Notes: a model not told the origin generated them from the letters alone. Counted from the stretch's first letter, positions 18,226-27,424 are shown. The stretch is 64,000 nt of DNA from Anaeromusa acidaminophila DSM 3853 (GCF_000374545.1 NZ_KB894592.1:53111-117110), one strand, 5' to 3'. Translations and numbers: made by a program.

Positions 18226-19941
18226 CTATATACGAAATTTGCTGATTTCCGTTTGTAAATCTTGGGCCAGCTTCGATAAACTTTGACTCGCCGAAGCAAT
18301 TTCTTCCATAGATGCCGTCTGCTCTTCCGTTGCCGCCGACACAGATTGAGCTTCTCCCGACGAATCTTGACAGAGTTTATTTATTTCTCTTACCGACGAG
18401 ACAATTTGTTGACTAGAGCCGGCCAGTTCCTGCATGACTGCAGAAATTTCGCGTACTTGCTCGGCTACATCCGTAACTACTTGAGCAATCTCTTCAAAAG
18501 TTGCTCCCGCCGTGTTGACCACAGTCGCCCCAATTTTAACCTCTTCCGTTCCTTCCGCCATCGCTCTAACGGCTTTATCGGTTTCGCCTTGAATCTCACT
18601 AATTAACTCAGATATTTGTTTGGCCGCATCTTGCGACTGCTCTGCAAGCTTTCGCACTTCATCGGCAACCACAGCAAACCCGCGGCCTTGTTCCCCCGCC
18701 CGCGCCGCTTCAATAGCAGCATTTAACGCTAATAAATTCGTTTGCGCCGCAATTCCTGATATCGTATCAACAATCTGCCCGATTTCTTTAGACCGTTCGC
18801 CCAGTTTAGTGACCACCTGCGCTGAATTGGTTACCGAGTCTTCAATATGAGCCATTTGTGTAACTGCTTTTTCAATAGCCGCATTACCGTCTTTCGCTTT
18901 TTGCGCAGCTTGTACCGACTGAGAAGCCACCTGGTTTGAGGTAGCTGCGGCCTGCTCAATCCCGGCAGACATTTGCTCTACAACCTCCGCCGTTGTATTG
19001 CTTTCTTTCAATTGATTTTCCGTTCCTTTTGCGACATTGTTGATAGAAATTGCAACTGCCGTTGCCGCATGGGCGGATTGATCGGCGCTGGCTGTCAACT
19101 CTTCGGAAGAAGCCGCCACTTGTTCTGAGGATTCATTAACATGCTTTAACACCCCACGCAAGCTATCACGCATATCAGAAAGAGAATCCGCCAACTGTCC
19201 GAGTTCATCTTTTCGAACAACCGTACGTGGTTTCTCCCGAAAATCACCTTGTGCAAATTCCCCACAAGCGGCTACCATTTTTCGCAAAGGAACGGTAATG
19301 ATTTTGGATATAAAGAAGGAAAATCCGCTCAATATGATCAAGGCAACAAAGGATATTCCAATTAACGTTCTTGTGGTTACGGCAGCGGCCGCTTGATTGT
19401 CATTATTAATCCTTTTCCCTATCTCCGTATAATAGCTTGATAGTTCTTTTACTTTCCCTATATAAGCATTACTTAACGGAACCAGTTTGGACGTATAAAT
19501 CGCATAAGCTTCCGCATTCTTATTCTGGAGGGCCAGCTCAAGAATTTCATTCCGAGTTTCGCGATAAGGGCCTTGCGCCTTTTTTATATCGCTCCATAAG
19601 GCCGCCCCTTTGGCATCTAAATTCACTTTATTCATTTTAGCTACTAGACGATTAGACTCTTCGACATTTTTAGCAAGTTTATTCTTCAGCACGTTATTCA
19701 TATTGTCATCGGTAGTTACCATCAACTCCAATAGATAAGCATTGTTTTCATTAACAACCGTTAGCATGCTTGTAATCGCATCATTAGGAACAAAGCCTTC
19801 TTCGTACATCGCATTCATCATAAGGCTGCCTTGCTGGGTAGTATAGTACCCCACGCCGCTAACGATACACAAAGAAACAAAGGCCACAAACGTTAAAAAA
19901 GCTAGCTTCGTTGCAACTTTCAGGTCATTGAAAAATCCCAT
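18226..19941 (-). CDS. Methyl-accepting chemotaxis protein (4HB sensor), copy 2
   Basis: The 571-residue chemoreceptor shares its architecture with copy 1: TM1 about 11-31, four-helix sensor, TM2 about 188-210, HAMP, and the signalling hairpin [18 protein letters not shown]. The signalling half is nearly the same as copy 1 while the sensor is clearly diverged, which suggests tandem duplication followed by change of ligand range (inference). A ribosome binding site, GGAGGG, precedes ATG 19941. Its own long upstream region (19942-20134) holds no gene; a flagellar sigma-28 promoter was looked for and not found. Confidence 0.93.
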   Translation of the reverse strand: MGFFNDLKVATKLAFLTFVAFVSLCIVSGVGYYTTQQGSLMMNAMYEEGFVPNDAITSMLTVVNENNAYLLELMVTTDDNMNNVLKNKLAKNVEESNRLVAKMNKVNLDAKGAALWSDIKKAQGPYRETRNEILELALQNKNAEAYAIYTSKLVPLSNAYIGKVKELSSYYTEIGKRINNDNQAAAAVTTRTLIGISFVALIILSGFSFFISKIITVPLRKMVAACGEFAQGDFREKPRTVVRKDELGQLADSLSDMRDSLRGVLKHVNESSEQVAASSEELTASADQSAHAATAVAISINNVAKGTENQLKESNTTAEVVEQMSAGIEQAAATSNQVASQSVQAAQKAKDGNAAIEKAVTQMAHIEDSVTNSAQVVTKLGERSKEIGQIVDTISGIAAQTNLLALNAAIEAARAGEQGRGFAVVADEVRKLAEQSQDAAKQISELISEIQGETDKAVRAMAEGTEEVKIGATVVNTAGATFEEIAQVVTDVAEQVREISAVMQELAGSSQQIVSSVREINKLCQDSSGEAQSVSAATEEQTASMEEIASASQSLSKLAQDLQTEISKFRI

Positions 19942-20127
19942 TTTTAAACCCTCCTTTGCATGATTCGACGCTTACTCTCTTTCATTAAATCAGTCCCTTA
20001 TAATTTGGTATTATTCTTTCTTAGTTAAAAATACCCTTCAACTTTCATCTTTTTTGACTATTATTTCCATGTTATTTACTTTCAAAACGGTGGTATGTAA
20101 CACCATTATCAAACCATACTTTGCTAT

Positions 20128-20163
20128 AAAAAAAGTGCATGAACTCAATGTGAGTTTCTGCAC
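20128..20163 (-). terminator. Terminator after the chromate-type transporter gene
   Basis: Minus-strand stem GTGCA-GAAACTC / GAGTTC-TGCAC with a 5-base loop is followed by seven T. It lies 30 bases past the stop codon. Confidence 0.9.
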
Positions 20164-20192
20164 TTCATTTACTTCATGTCACGCTTTAAAAT

Positions 20193-21350
20193 TCAAAACA
20201 AGAATTGAAGAAATCCGATCGCACCACCGGCAAAGATAAGCCAAGTAGTATTGATGCGGTACTTAAAAACAGCAATAAGAGAAAGCCCCCCCAGTATGGC
20301 CGTCAGCCCGTCAATCACCGAAGAAACCGCCAGCGTCCAAGTAACCGAAGCCATAAGAGCTAGAGAAGCCACGATTACGCCTGCAAGAAAATCTGATGCC
20401 ATTGCCGAGTTTTTGATTTTCTTCAAAAAGAGACTTATGACAGGTACAAAGATAAAAGACGGCAAGAAAATAGCAACTGTAGCAATGATCGCGCCTGGAA
20501 GCCCGGCAATGACATAGCCAATAAAGGTTGCTGTCGTAAACACCGGTCCAGGGGTAATCTGGCCAATCGCCACGGCATCCAACAGTTGCTGAGAAGTAAG
20601 CACTTGGTAATTTTGCACAAAGTCCGTCCATAAAAAGGCCAGCAAAACATAGCCGCTGCCATACAAAACCGCTCCGATTTTAAAAAACGTAACGAACAAC
20701 GTTGCTAATGAAAGCTTAGCGCCAACTGCAGCCTGGGCGATCTCACTTTTCGTCACATCCATAACGGCAAGCATCGGCGTCAACAATACATTCATTTTTA
20801 TCTTTTGCGCTCTTTTTATCGCTATCATGCCCAAGCCGCTCAGCACCAAAAGAAACAATGGATTACTAGCAAAAAAAGCAAGAGCCAAGGCCATTCCGCC
20901 GATTAACATCCCTGGGATGTCTTTAATTGCCGTTTTCCCCAAATTCCAAATCGCTTGAGCAATAATCGCTACTATTACAGGTTTTACGCCATAAAGAGCG
21001 AAGGAAACTTGCGGTAATTCTCCATACAAGACATACATATGCGCTAAAAACAAAACAATCAGCATGGCCGGCAGAATGAAAAAAACGCCCGCACCAATTA
21101 GCCCCGGCCAGCCAGCTTTTAGATAGCCGATATAAATGGCAAGTTCTGTCGATGTAGGCCCCGGAATTAAATTAGACGCGCCTACTAGCTCAAGAAACTT
21201 GCCTCGCTCCAGCCATTGACGTTTTTGTACAAATTCGTTTTCCATCATGGCAATATGCGCAGCCGGACCGCCAAAAGACAACGTACCTAGCCGCAGAAAG
21301 GCCAAGCATACTTCCCTCAAATTTGCCTTCGTCTGATGTTCTTGAAGCAT
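20193..21350 (-). CDS. chrA: Chromate transporter family protein (long-chain, two CHR domains)
   Basis: The 385-residue membrane protein contains two homologous CHR halves, each with the FGGP/PGP signature: LSFGGPAAHIAM with NLIPGPTSTELA in the first half and GSGYVLL with GQITPGPVFTTATFIGY in the second. The family exports chromate, in some members sulfate. ATG 21350 has a GGGGGGAG site; the frame extends to 21392 without one. It is monocistronic, with an intrinsic terminator behind it and a palindromic element in front. Family membership does not prove chromate as the natural substrate. Confidence 0.88.
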   Translation of the reverse strand: MLQEHQTKANLREVCLAFLRLGTLSFGGPAAHIAMMENEFVQKRQWLERGKFLELVGASNLIPGPTSTELAIYIGYLKAGWPGLIGAGVFFILPAMLIVLFLAHMYVLYGELPQVSFALYGVKPVIVAIIAQAIWNLGKTAIKDIPGMLIGGMALALAFFASNPLFLLVLSGLGMIAIKRAQKIKMNVLLTPMLAVMDVTKSEIAQAAVGAKLSLATLFVTFFKIGAVLYGSGYVLLAFLWTDFVQNYQVLTSQQLLDAVAIGQITPGPVFTTATFIGYVIAGLPGAIIATVAIFLPSFIFVPVISLFLKKIKNSAMASDFLAGVIVASLALMASVTWTLAVSSVIDGLTAILGGLSLIAVFKYRINTTWLIFAGGAIGFLQFLF

Positions 21351-21476
21351 AGCTCCCCCCTGCTTTCTTTGAATAAAGGATACGCTCCCCAACGAAAGAC
21401 TTAAACCCTAAACAAGATGGCTCTCCTGTTACCGTTTTGAAAAAGCAAAATCCGCTAACAGATTTTAGACAGAAAC

Positions 21477-21532
21477 AAAAAACCGCTCTTCATGATAATC
21501 TATTGTAAGAATACCATCAACGAGCGGTTTTT
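21477..21532. repeat. Palindromic element A (imperfect hairpin), related to element B
   Basis: AAAAACCGCTC and GAGCGGTTTTT enclose an interior that matches element B (22188-22240) for most of its length, including TTCATGATAATCT. Here the inner right arm has decayed. It can serve as terminator of the secreted orphan gene. Two copies flanking one gene suggest a small dispersed repeat. Confidence 0.65.
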
Positions 21533-21579
21533 CATTTATAATGCGGTAATAAAGCTTGAGAAAGAACCGCACGCGGCAA

Positions 21580-22023
21580 CTAGTTAATGGTTATGGCAAA
21601 CGTTCCAACTACTTCATCATCCACAACCAGTTGGTAGCCAAAGAGACCGCGCTCAGTCGTATAATTCCACTTAACATTATAGCCATATTTATAGTTTTCT
21701 ACGTCAGCTTCAATCATCGATGCTTTTGTCTTTTTTATTTCCTTGTCGTTTGTCAAATCTATAATTTTAGCATAGATAATATGTCTGCCCTTGCTCAGCA
21801 TTACTTGATCCAGCGTATCATAAGTTACTGTAGCGGCATTAACGCCTGCCGGCAGTTTAAATCCCAACGCAGGCGATCCGTTTAACACAAACATTCCATT
21901 GACCCTATAAACGGCATCCGTAAAAACATGATTGATAACATACACCGATTTTTCTCCAGCCAAACACACCGACATTGAAAAAAGCAACGATACGATAACT
22001 CCCATGACGATTCTTTTTCCCAT
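21580..22023 (-). CDS. Small secreted protein of unknown function
   Basis: The 147-residue product begins MGKRIVMGVIVSLLFSMSVC-LAGEKS, a signal peptide, and leaves a mature domain of about 123 residues with alternating hydrophobic residues that suggests a beta-sandwich. It has a single Cys, in the signal region but not in a good lipobox. I do not recognise a family. ATG 22023 has GGGGTG 5 bases before it; the frame extends to 22086 with less suitable starts. It is isolated: glmS ends 180 bases to the right beyond element B, and chrA starts on the left beyond element A. Confidence 0.7.
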   Translation of the reverse strand: MGKRIVMGVIVSLLFSMSVCLAGEKSVYVINHVFTDAVYRVNGMFVLNGSPALGFKLPAGVNAATVTYDTLDQVMLSKGRHIIYAKIIDLTNDKEIKKTKASMIEADVENYKYGYNVKWNYTTERGLFGYQLVVDDEVVGTFAITIN

Positions 22024-22187
22024 AAAGCACCCCATCTCTTTATAATCACATAGTAATTCTACTTTTTGTAAAAATTTCCTGCACACTCTTTCCTGCAGTC
22101 TCTTTAGTTGTTATCTCAAACCATCTTATTCTCACTTTTTCAACGTTAAACTACGCATTCAACCGGAACTATTCCTTTGCTTAAAAC

Positions 22188-22240
22188 AAAACCGCCCTTC
22201 ATGATAATCTGTTTTAAGATTATCATGAACGAGCGGTTTT
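22188..22240. repeat. Palindromic element B (near-perfect hairpin), likely glmS terminator
   Basis: AAAACCGC and GCGGTTTT flank a perfect inner palindrome TTCATGATAATCT / AGATTATCATGAA. It lies 25 bases after the glmS stop and can end that transcript. About 45 of 55 positions match element A at 21477. Confidence 0.75.
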
Positions 22241-22264
22241 AATCGTTTACACGGTCAGTTCTTG

Positions 22265-24094
22265 TTATTCAACTGTGACACTTTTTGCAAGGTTACGCGG
22301 TTTATCTACGTCGCAGCCACGAGTGACGGCGGCGTAGTAAGCCAGGAGCTGCAGCGGAATGACCGCCAGCAGCGGCGCCAGGTATTTATCGGTCGCAGGA
22401 ATCTGAATGACATGATCCACATACTTTTTCAGCTGCTCATCGCCTTTGAGGCCAATGCCGATAACGACGGCGTCCCGCGCCTTGACTTCTTTAATATTGC
22501 TCAGCGTTTTCTCATACACGTCGGTCTGTGTAGCCAGCGCGATAACCGGCACGCCTTCAATGATCAAAGCCAAGGTGCCGTGTTTGAGTTCGCCAGCCGC
22601 ATAGGCTTCCGCATGGATGTAGGAGATTTCTTTGAGCTTTAGAGCGCCTTCCAACGCCACGGCGTAGTCCAACGAACGGCCGATGAAGAACACGTCTTCG
22701 CTGAAGCCGTATTGCTGCGCAAAGGTTTTAATAGGCTCTACGTCTTCCAGGATTTCATGCGCCTGGGCAGGCAGCTCCCGCAGGCCGCGAATGAGTTCTT
22801 GGATTCGTTCGGACGGCAAGGTTTCTTTGAGGCCTGCCATATAGATGCTCAGCATGCACAGCGTAACCAGCTGCGTCGTATAGGCTTTGGTGGAAGCTAC
22901 GGAAATCTCCGGACCAGCCAGAGTGTACACTACTTGGTCCGCTTCCCTGGCAATGGACGAGCCCAGCACGTTGGTAACCGCCAGCGTGCGCGAGCCAAGG
23001 CGCTTGGCTTCTTTCAGCGCCGCCAGGGTATCGCTGGTTTCACCGGATTGGCTGATGACAATGGTCAGCGTTTTTTCGTCGATCAAGGGCGAACGGTAGC
23101 GGAACTCGGAAGCGATATCCACTTCCACCGGAATGCGTACCAAGCGCTCAATGAAGTTCTTGCCCACCATGCCTGCATGATACGCCGTACCGCAGGCCAC
23201 AATGGCAATTTTGCTGATATTGTCCATATCATGACGGGACCATTTCAACTCTTCAAACACGATATGGCTGTCGTCTTTTGCCAGCCGTCCAGTCATGGTT
23301 TCCCGCACCGCTTTAGGCTGCTCATAGATTTCTTTAATCATGAAATGCTCGTAGCCGCCTTTTTCCGCAGCTTCCGCATCCCATTTTACTTCGAATACTT
23401 TTTTGGTAACAGGTACGCCTTGGCGATTCATCACCCAAACCGCGTCCTTGGTCACGATGGCCATTTCACCGTCGCTGAGAATATACGTACGGCGGGTACG
23501 CTTGATGATGGCGGGGATATCGGACGCGATGAAGTTTTCCCCTTCGCCCAAGCCGATAACCAGGGGATTGTCCTGTTTGGTGCAAATCAGCTTGTCCGGA
23601 TCTTCTTCCGACAAGAATACCAACGCATAAGAACCTTCGATTTCAGCCAAAACTTTTTTTACGGCTTCTTCAAAGTTTCCCTGGTAATGCTCTTCCAGCA
23701 AATGCGCCACGACTTCCGTATCCGTCTCGGAAGTAAAGACATGGCCTTTAGCAATCAAGTCTTCTTTCAGTTCCAGATAGTTCTCAATAATCCCGTTATG
23801 CACCACCGTAAACTTGCCGGTGCAGTCCGTATGAGGATGGGAATTGACGTCCGACGGACGTCCATGGGTCGCCCAGCGGGTATGTCCAATACCGACATGT
23901 CCTTGAGGCGCCCGATTTTCCAGGCGTTTGCAAAGAGCATTCAGACGTCCGACGCTTTTTTCCACATTCACTTTAGCGCCGTCGAAAACCGCAATGCCTG
24001 CGGAATCATACCCGCGATACTCCAGCTTGCTCAAGCCTTCCAACAAAAATGGAGTCGCCTGATCGGGACCAATATAACCAACAATACCACACAT
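22265..24094 (-). CDS. glmS: Glutamine-fructose-6-phosphate aminotransferase
   Basis: GlmS converts fructose-6-P and glutamine to glucosamine-6-P, the entry to peptidoglycan and other amino sugars. The 609-residue product has the N-terminal glutaminase domain with nucleophile Cys2 (MCGIVGYIG), the HTRWATHG and HNGIIENY motifs, and two SIS isomerase domains (VACGTAYHAG, ISQSGETSDT, ISVASTKAYTTQ, LKEISYIHAEAYAAGELKHG) ending in the typical KSVTVE. ATG 24094 is preceded by GCAGGAGG; the open frame upstream to 24259 is ribozyme sequence, not coding. It is controlled by its own sigma-A promoter and a glmS ribozyme in the leader. Confidence 0.97.
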   Translation of the reverse strand: MCGIVGYIGPDQATPFLLEGLSKLEYRGYDSAGIAVFDGAKVNVEKSVGRLNALCKRLENRAPQGHVGIGHTRWATHGRPSDVNSHPHTDCTGKFTVVHNGIIENYLELKEDLIAKGHVFTSETDTEVVAHLLEEHYQGNFEEAVKKVLAEIEGSYALVFLSEEDPDKLICTKQDNPLVIGLGEGENFIASDIPAIIKRTRRTYILSDGEMAIVTKDAVWVMNRQGVPVTKKVFEVKWDAEAAEKGGYEHFMIKEIYEQPKAVRETMTGRLAKDDSHIVFEELKWSRHDMDNISKIAIVACGTAYHAGMVGKNFIERLVRIPVEVDIASEFRYRSPLIDEKTLTIVISQSGETSDTLAALKEAKRLGSRTLAVTNVLGSSIAREADQVVYTLAGPEISVASTKAYTTQLVTLCMLSIYMAGLKETLPSERIQELIRGLRELPAQAHEILEDVEPIKTFAQQYGFSEDVFFIGRSLDYAVALEGALKLKEISYIHAEAYAAGELKHGTLALIIEGVPVIALATQTDVYEKTLSNIKEVKARDAVVIGIGLKGDEQLKKYVDHVIQIPATDKYLAPLLAVIPLQLLAYYAAVTRGCDVDKPRNLAKSVTVE

Positions 24095-24128
24095 AATAGT
24101 ATCCTCCTGCTTACACTTCTTAGGGAGG

Positions 24129-24275
24129 TTCCTGCCAAGACGCATTGTCCCCGCGGTCACCCTCGGGTTTTGTCGTCTTTTTGCGGCTGCAGGCCCGCCG
24201 AGAGGCATCCGCTGATCATCTCGATGCTCCTCTTCCTCGTCCTCTTGACTGTAACACAATCAAGAGCCAGCGCTT
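24129..24275 (-). ncRNA. glmS ribozyme: glmS self-cleaving ribozyme (GlcN6P riboswitch)
   Basis: On the minus strand the core AAGCGCTGG is followed by a CTCTTGA / TCAAGAG hairpin, then GACGAGG, an ATCGA segment and GCGGATGCC. The 3' end is GGCAGGAA, as in known glmS ribozymes. These are the conserved elements of the P1-P2-P2.1 double pseudoknot. Cleavage would fall just 5' of the G at 24273. Glucosamine-6-P acts as coenzyme; the cut RNA is then degraded (RNase J in Bacillus). It ends 34 bases before the glmS start, the usual distance. Assigned by motif memory without a covariance search. Confidence 0.9.
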
Positions 24276-24339
24276 CATGGTCGGCTTTGCTTGCCTTGCT
24301 GCTTCCACCTCCTTGGGGCAAAACCAGCCTGACAGTAAA

Positions 24340-24366
24340 CGAAGGAGCACCTCCCGTGCTCCTTCG
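24340..24366 (-). promoter_or_regulatory. Stem-loop at the 5' end of the glmS leader
   Basis: A perfect 11-base stem CGAAGGAGCAC / GTGCTCCTTCG with a 5-base loop (GGGAG) lies about 10 bases after the predicted start site. Only TTT follows, so it is a poor terminator; it could instead protect the 5' end or end read-through from glmM. Confidence 0.6.
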
Positions 24367-24383
24367 CAACGTCATATATGGCT

Positions 24384-24412
24384 ATTGTACTCGACGTCCG
24401 CCGTTTGGTCAA
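24384..24412 (-). promoter_or_regulatory. glmS: Sigma-A promoter of glmS
   Basis: On the minus strand, TTGACC (24407-24412) and TACAAT (24384-24389) are 17 bases apart, just after the glmM stop. The start site near 24377 gives a leader of about 280 nt that contains the hairpin and ribozyme. Confidence 0.85.
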
Positions 24413-24436
24413 CTTACTTCTGTCTTACGACTTCCT

Positions 24437-25783
24437 TTAAGCTTGTTCGCGGTCAATAACAGCCGCCACTTCCTGCGCCAGAGAGTCAAGCTGTTCTTGC
24501 ACCGGACCTTCCGCCATCACGCGAATCAGCTTTTCCGTACCGGAAGCGCGCACCAGAATGCGACCTTCTTCGCCCAAAACGGATTCCGCCTTTTCAATCG
24601 CTTCGCAGATGGCCTCATTATCCTGCCAGCCGTCTTTGGTTCCTACGCGTACATTGACCAACACCTGCGGGAACCGCGTCATCACGCCTGCCAGTTCAGA
24701 CATGGCTTTGCCGCTTTCCTTCAAGTTCGCCAACAGCTGCAGCGCCGTCAAAATGCCGTCGCCGGTAGTGCTAAACTGGCGGAAAATGATGTGACCGGAC
24801 TGCTCGCCGCCTAATGAAAAACCGGAAGCCCGCATGGCTTCGAGGACATAGCGGTCGCCTACCGGCGTCACTACCACCGTGCCGCCTTCTTTGCGGATCG
24901 CCTGATGCAGCCCCAAGTTGCTCATGACCGTCGCCACCAGCGTGTGCTCTTTGAGCTTTCCTTGACGCAAAAGAGCCAAGGCGCAAATGACCATGATCTG
25001 GTCGCCGTCAACAATATTTCCTTTTTCATCTACAACAAGGCACCGGTCAGCGTCGCCGTCGTTGGCAATTCCCACATGCGCTTTTTGCTGCAGCACTTCT
25101 CGCTGCAGCGCTTCCAGGTGCGTAGAACCGCAGCCTTCATTGATATTAATCCCGTCAGGTTGATTATACATCACCGTAACGTCTGCGCCCAAACGCTCTA
25201 AGATGCGCGGCGCCGCTTCAAAGGCGGCTCCATTGGCGCAGTCCAGAACTACGCGCAGGCCTTGTAAATCGCCTTTGATGGTTCCGGCTAAGTAATCTAA
25301 ATACCGATCTAAAAGCTCATGTCCCTGTTCAATAGTACCAACCTGAGCGCCAGTCGGGCGCTTGCCGCCTTTTTCGTCGCAAGACAGCACAAGCTCTTCG
25401 AGCTGGTCTTCTACTTCATCAGGCAGCTTATAGCCTGTGCCGGCAAAAAACTTGATGCCGTTATCCGGGTACGGATTATGCGACGCAGAAATAACAGCGC
25501 CTGCCTGGGCTTTACAAGAATGTGTCAAATAAGCTACTGCCGGCGTTGGCACTACGCCCAAAAGCACCGCTTTACCTCCAGCAGCGCAAATGCCGGCGGA
25601 CAATGCCGCTTCCAGCATCGGACCCGATAAGCGAGTATCGCGGCCAATCAAAATGGTCGGCTGGCTTTTACTATGCCGCCCGAAATAGGTGGTCGCCGCC
25701 CAGCCCAGCCGAAATGCCAATTCCGGCGTCAGTTCTTTATTTGCAATCCCCCGCACTCCGTCGGTTCCAAACAATCTTGCCAT
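24437..25783 (-). CDS. glmM: Phosphoglucosamine mutase
   Basis: GlmM interconverts glucosamine-6-P and glucosamine-1-P, the step after GlmS. The 448-residue product shows the phosphoserine loop ISASHNPYPDNGIKFF, the N-terminal FGTDGVRGIAN, the metal-binding DGDADRC loop, the sugar-binding GGEQSGHII loop and the C-terminal phosphate-binding RASGTEKLIRVM, all typical. GGGGG lies upstream of ATG 25783. It is downstream of the flavoprotein and the c-di-AMP genes. GlmM-CdaA contact is known in Bacillus and related species to inhibit c-di-AMP synthesis, so the gene order has a functional rationale. Confidence 0.97.
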   Translation of the reverse strand: MARLFGTDGVRGIANKELTPELAFRLGWAATTYFGRHSKSQPTILIGRDTRLSGPMLEAALSAGICAAGGKAVLLGVVPTPAVAYLTHSCKAQAGAVISASHNPYPDNGIKFFAGTGYKLPDEVEDQLEELVLSCDEKGGKRPTGAQVGTIEQGHELLDRYLDYLAGTIKGDLQGLRVVLDCANGAAFEAAPRILERLGADVTVMYNQPDGININEGCGSTHLEALQREVLQQKAHVGIANDGDADRCLVVDEKGNIVDGDQIMVICALALLRQGKLKEHTLVATVMSNLGLHQAIRKEGGTVVVTPVGDRYVLEAMRASGFSLGGEQSGHIIFRQFSTTGDGILTALQLLANLKESGKAMSELAGVMTRFPQVLVNVRVGTKDGWQDNEAICEAIEKAESVLGEEGRILVRASGTEKLIRVMAEGPVQEQLDSLAQEVAAVIDREQA

Positions 25784-25825
25784 AGTATTTAAAATCCCCC
25801 TCTAGAAAATCTTTAACCATGCCGC

Positions 25826-27424
25826 CTAACGCGGCGGTCCATACGACTCCATTAGCGACAACGCCGCCATATACCCGTCAAGAGCCGCGCTCATAATGCC
25901 TCCGGCGTAACCAGCGCCCTCTCCCAAAGGATACAAGCCCTGCAACGTAAGAGATTGAAAATCCCGGCCTCGCAAAATACGAAGCGGCGCAGAAGTACGC
26001 GTCTCTACACCGGTCAAGACCGCTCCCGGATGATCAAAGCCCTTAATCTTTCGGCCAAAGTCCGGCAGCGCCTGCCGCAGGGTATCACCGACAAAAGCAG
26101 GCAGGCAAGCGCCTAACTGGGTTCGTTTGATGCCTGGCCGATAGCTTGGGGAGGTTAAAAACTCCGTGTTGCCGTCATGGCCGTGCAAAAAATCCCCCAC
26201 CGCCTGGGCTGGCGCGGCATAACCGCCGCCAGCGGCAGCAAAAGCCGCTTGCTCCCACTGCCGCTGGAAAGCTACGCCCCCCAAAGGAGTGCCGTCATGA
26301 TCCTCCGGCAGTACATTCACAACCAACGCACTATTGGCAAGCCCCGAAGCGCGGCTGTAGAGGCTCATGCCGTTCGTCACAACGCCGCCTTCTTCAGAAG
26401 CGCTGGCAATAACCAAGCCGCCCGGGCACATGCAAAAGGAGTACGCGGTCCGTCCGTTGCTAGGATGATGATAGACCAATGCATAATCAGCCGCCCCTAG
26501 GCGCGGATGCCCTGCAGCAGCGCCGTATTGCGCCTGGTCGAGTACTTCCTGCGGATGCTCAATGCGCAGGCCAATGGCGAAGGGCTTGGCTTCCATCGCC
26601 GCCCCTCTTGCCTGCAGCATCGCATATGTGTCCCGTGCGCTGTGGCCAATGCCCAAAAGAACCGCCGCGCAGTCCTCGCGTTCTTGTCCGTTGATTTCAA
26701 CGGCGGCAACGCGCCCTTCCGTCACCTGCAAATCAGTAACCTGATTCTCGAAGCGTACCTCGCCGCCTAGGCGCTTAATCTCTTCTCGCAAATTCTTAAC
26801 AACCAGCCGCAATAAGTCCGTACCCACATGCGGCTTATGCAAATAGGCGATTTCCGGGGGCGCGCCAGCTTCCACCATAATTTCCAGCAATTCCTGCATC
26901 CGCGGATGGTTTACCCGCGTCGTCAGTTTGCCGTCCGAAAAGGTACCGGCGCCGCCTTCGCCAAATTGCACATTACTCGCTGGATTCAGACGCCCAGTTT
27001 GCCAAAACTCCGCCACATCCCGGCTGCGCTGCTCCACATCGCGTCCTCGCTCCAGCACCAGCGGCCGATAGCCATGCCGAGCCAACGCCAAGGCGGCAAA
27101 GAGCCCTGCTGGGCCTAGGCCCACTACTACAGGCCGCCCGCTTAAGGGCGTTGTTCCCAGGAGGATCGGAGGCCGTTCTTTGGGCTGTCCCAAAACAACA
27201 TCCCGATCATTACGAAGTTTTTTGCATACCGCCTTTTCCAGCGGCGTTTCTACCTGCAGGGTATGGACAAAAGAAATATGCGGCTTACGCCGCGCGTCCA
27301 CCGCCCGGCGGACAATTCGCACCTTTTGGATGTCTGCTTCTTTTAGCCCCAGCCGTTTAGCGGCGGCTGAGGCTAAAGGAGTTTCATCCTCCAGAGCGGT
27401 ACGAAAATTATGAATGACTATCAA
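25826..27424 (-). CDS. Uncharacterised FAD-dependent dehydrogenase (COG2509 type)
   Basis: The 532-residue protein has a short N-terminal alpha/beta domain, a Rossmann FAD-binding motif (VVVGLGPAGLFAALALARHG, about 98-117), the family segment NVQFGEGGAGTFSDGKLTTR and a C-terminal FAD-contact stretch (GLYPLGEGAGYAGGIMSAA). Such proteins occur widely but their reaction is not established. The start is TTG 27424 with AGGAG at 8 bases; no ATG fits. It is embedded between cdaR and glmM, 29 and 42 bases away, so it is co-transcribed with c-di-AMP genes. Its link to that pathway is inference from position. Confidence 0.85.
   Translation of the reverse strand: MIVIHNFRTALEDETPLASAAAKRLGLKEADIQKVRIVRRAVDARRKPHISFVHTLQVETPLEKAVCKKLRNDRDVVLGQPKERPPILLGTTPLSGRPVVVGLGPAGLFAALALARHGYRPLVLERGRDVEQRSRDVAEFWQTGRLNPASNVQFGEGGAGTFSDGKLTTRVNHPRMQELLEIMVEAGAPPEIAYLHKPHVGTDLLRLVVKNLREEIKRLGGEVRFENQVTDLQVTEGRVAAVEINGQEREDCAAVLLGIGHSARDTYAMLQARGAAMEAKPFAIGLRIEHPQEVLDQAQYGAAAGHPRLGAADYALVYHHPSNGRTAYSFCMCPGGLVIASASEEGGVVTNGMSLYSRASGLANSALVVNVLPEDHDGTPLGGVAFQRQWEQAAFAAAGGGYAAPAQAVGDFLHGHDGNTEFLTSPSYRPGIKRTQLGACLPAFVGDTLRQALPDFGRKIKGFDHPGAVLTGVETRTSAPLRILRGRDFQSLTLQGLYPLGEGAGYAGGIMSAALDGYMAALSLMESYGPPR

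Noticed and set aside
19942..20127. Flagellar sigma-28 promoter for the chemoreceptor
   Set aside because: No TAAA-N15-GCCGATAA-like pair was found upstream of either receptor gene.
24095..24259. Upstream extension of the glmS frame
   Set aside because: The sequence is the glmS ribozyme; the known N-terminal Cys2 nucleophile requires the start at 24094.
22712..24814. 700-codon plus-strand open frame opposite glmS
   Set aside because: It lies antisense to glmS, the ribozyme and the glmM end; composition and lack of a start signal mark it as a shadow frame.
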